Shown piece after piece: positions 5,781 to 6,780 of a DNA stretch of 6,780 nucleotides. The stretch is from Planctomycetia bacterium (GTDB taxonomy: Bacteria > Planctomycetota > Phycisphaerae > Phycisphaerales > SM1A02). The translations under genes and the position numbers were made by a program. The notes beneath the pieces are model-generated. The model was not told the origin of the DNA, ran no database searches, and saw only the letters and a program-made list of their open reading frames with translations. The first letter of the stretch is position 1, and the number at the start of each line of letters is the position of its first letter. The stretch spans positions 1 through 6,780 of the forward strand of contig SYPI01000065.1 of the NCBI GenBank assembly GCA_005804005.1, written 5' to 3'.

Positions 5781-6780
5781 TCACGATTGCGCTGTGGTTC
5801 GCGTCGCCGACGCCGCCTGCCGAAGCCAGCGTCGACCAAGATCTGTGGGCGCGAACTCCGGGCTTCTTCGGGCGATCGCGGCGGCGACCAGCCCCATGAA
5901 GAACGGCTGCGGCGCCAGCGGACGACTGGTGAGTTCGGGGTGGAACTGACCGGCAATGAAGCATGGATGGATGCTCAGGGGCAGTTCCAGCACCTGCATG
6001 ATCGGCTGCTTGGGATGTCGGCCGCTGAAACGCAAGTCCGCTGCGGTGAGCTGGGCTATGAACTGCGGATCAACTTCGTAGCGGTGGCGGAATCGCTCGC
6101 GGATTGCCAGTCGACCGCCCCAGAGGAATGAGGCAAAACTGCCCGACTCCAGAGTGACATCCTGAGCGCCCAGACGCATGGTGCCACCCATGATCCCCTC
6201 GAGGCGCTTCTGGTCAGGAAGTTCGCTGATGACCGGGTGCGTGCCTTCGCGGGCGAACTCGGTGGAGTTGGCGTCGGTCCAGCCGAGCACATTGCGGGCG
6301 TACTCGATGACCGCCATCTGGAACCCGAGGCAGATTCCCAGGAACGGCACCTTGTGGGTTCGGGCGAACTCTACGCAGCGCAACTTGCCCTCCACCCCGC
6401 GGGTCCCGAATCCCCCGGGCACGATCACGCCATCGACCTGGCTCAGCAGCGACTCCGCCTGCGCGGCGGTGTCGATCTCGCTGGTGTCCATCCAGCGCAG
6501 ATCGACTTCGGTGCCCAGCGCGATGGCGCAGTGTTCGACCGCTTTGTCGATGGAGGCGTAGGCATCGCGCAACGCGGCATACTTGCCGGTGATGCCGATG
6601 GTGACCTTACGGGTGCGCGGCTCGGCCAAGCGGCGGCTGAATGTGCTCCAAGCATCGCGGGCGCGGTCTTCATGGGCGGCGTCGACGCGTTCATGCAGCG
6701 CCAGCATGGAGAGGATCTCGCGATCCAGTCCGGCGCCGCGCATGGCATCGGGAATGGTGTAGATCGAATCGCGGTCGTGC
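5781..6780 (-). CDS. pyrG: CTP synthase, C-terminal 332 residues (5' end outside the window)
   Basis: CTP synthase makes CTP from UTP, ATP and glutamine in the cytoplasm, the last step of pyrimidine nucleotide synthesis. The window holds the end of the synthetase domain (DSIYTIPDAMRGAGLD at the right edge) and the whole class I glutamine amidotransferase domain. Counting from the Met at 6743, these are GITGKYAALRDAY (50-62), VPGGFGTRGVEGK (108-120), the nucleophile elbow FLGICLG with Cys138 (codon 6330-6332), DANSTEF (157-163) and the catalytic His268 and Glu270 in GQFHPELTSRP (265-275). About 200 N-terminal residues are missing beyond the edge. The frame is open to the last base, so it is cut by the window rather than broken. 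The usual RHRHRYE segment reads RFRHRYE here, and the protein ends in an extra 25-residue polar tail after ARRSPEF. tRNA-Met follows on the same strand. No terminator is visible between them. Confidence 0.97.
   Translation of the reverse strand, partial: HDRDSIYTIPDAMRGAGLDREILSMLALHERVDAAHEDRARDAWSTFSRRLAEPRTRKVTIGITGKYAALRDAYASIDKAVEHCAIALGTEVDLRWMDTSEIDTAAQAESLLSQVDGVIVPGGFGTRGVEGKLRCVEFARTHKVPFLGICLGFQMAVIEYARNVLGWTDANSTEFAREGTHPVISELPDQKRLEGIMGGTMRLGAQDVTLESGSFASFLWGGRLAIRERFRHRYEVDPQFIAQLTAADLRFSGRHPKQPIMQVLELPLSIHPCFIAGQFHPELTSRPLAPQPFFMGLVAAAIARRSPEFAPTDLGRRWLRQAASATRTTAQS

Noticed and set aside
1..6780. Insertion sequences, CRISPR repeats or integration scars at the two tRNA genes
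   Set aside because: No transposase frame, terminal inverted repeats, spaced repeats or duplicated tRNA 3' ends were found on reading both strands.

Overview
The window is GC-rich DNA from a bacterium, with densely packed genes, strong GC bias at third codon positions and short intergenic gaps. It contains a housekeeping gene (CTP synthase), two tRNA genes, a major-facilitator transporter, a polysaccharide flippase and a large protein that looks like a secreted carbohydrate-active enzyme. The phylum cannot be fixed from sequence alone. The flippase plus large exported glycosidase-like protein is compatible with an environmental bacterium such as a planctomycete, but this is only a guess. I see no insertion sequence, phage gene, CRISPR array or rRNA.

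Layout. From the left edge to about 4.1 kb the coding strand is minus. A flippase (4095 to 2491) is followed 38 bp downstream by an 817-codon open frame (2452 to the left edge) whose C-terminus lies outside the window. At about 4.1 kb the direction switches. A 46-residue membrane peptide (4118-4258), tRNA-Arg(CCT) (4272-4345) and an MHS-type MFS transporter (4378-5697) follow each other closely on the plus strand. From the right edge, pyrG (CTP synthase, 5' end missing) and tRNA-Met(CAT) run on the minus strand. They meet the MFS gene head-on: its last ten codons and stop lie on the antisense strand of tRNA-Met.

How the parts may work together. The flippase and the large protein probably form one transcription unit that exports and trims or remodels a surface polysaccharide; more genes of that locus probably lie beyond the left edge. 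The large protein is the most interesting item. Its second half carries a D-x-E-x-W motif, followed by an FYG-x-P segment, in the arrangement of the GH56 hyaluronidase active site. Its first half looks like another, possibly degenerate, barrel. The plus-strand group and the pyrG/tRNA-Met group look like ordinary housekeeping and transport genes. Two regulatory details stand out: abutting Shine-Dalgarno sites on opposite strands in the 22-bp divergent gap at 4096-4117, and an apparently leaderless GTG start for the transporter.
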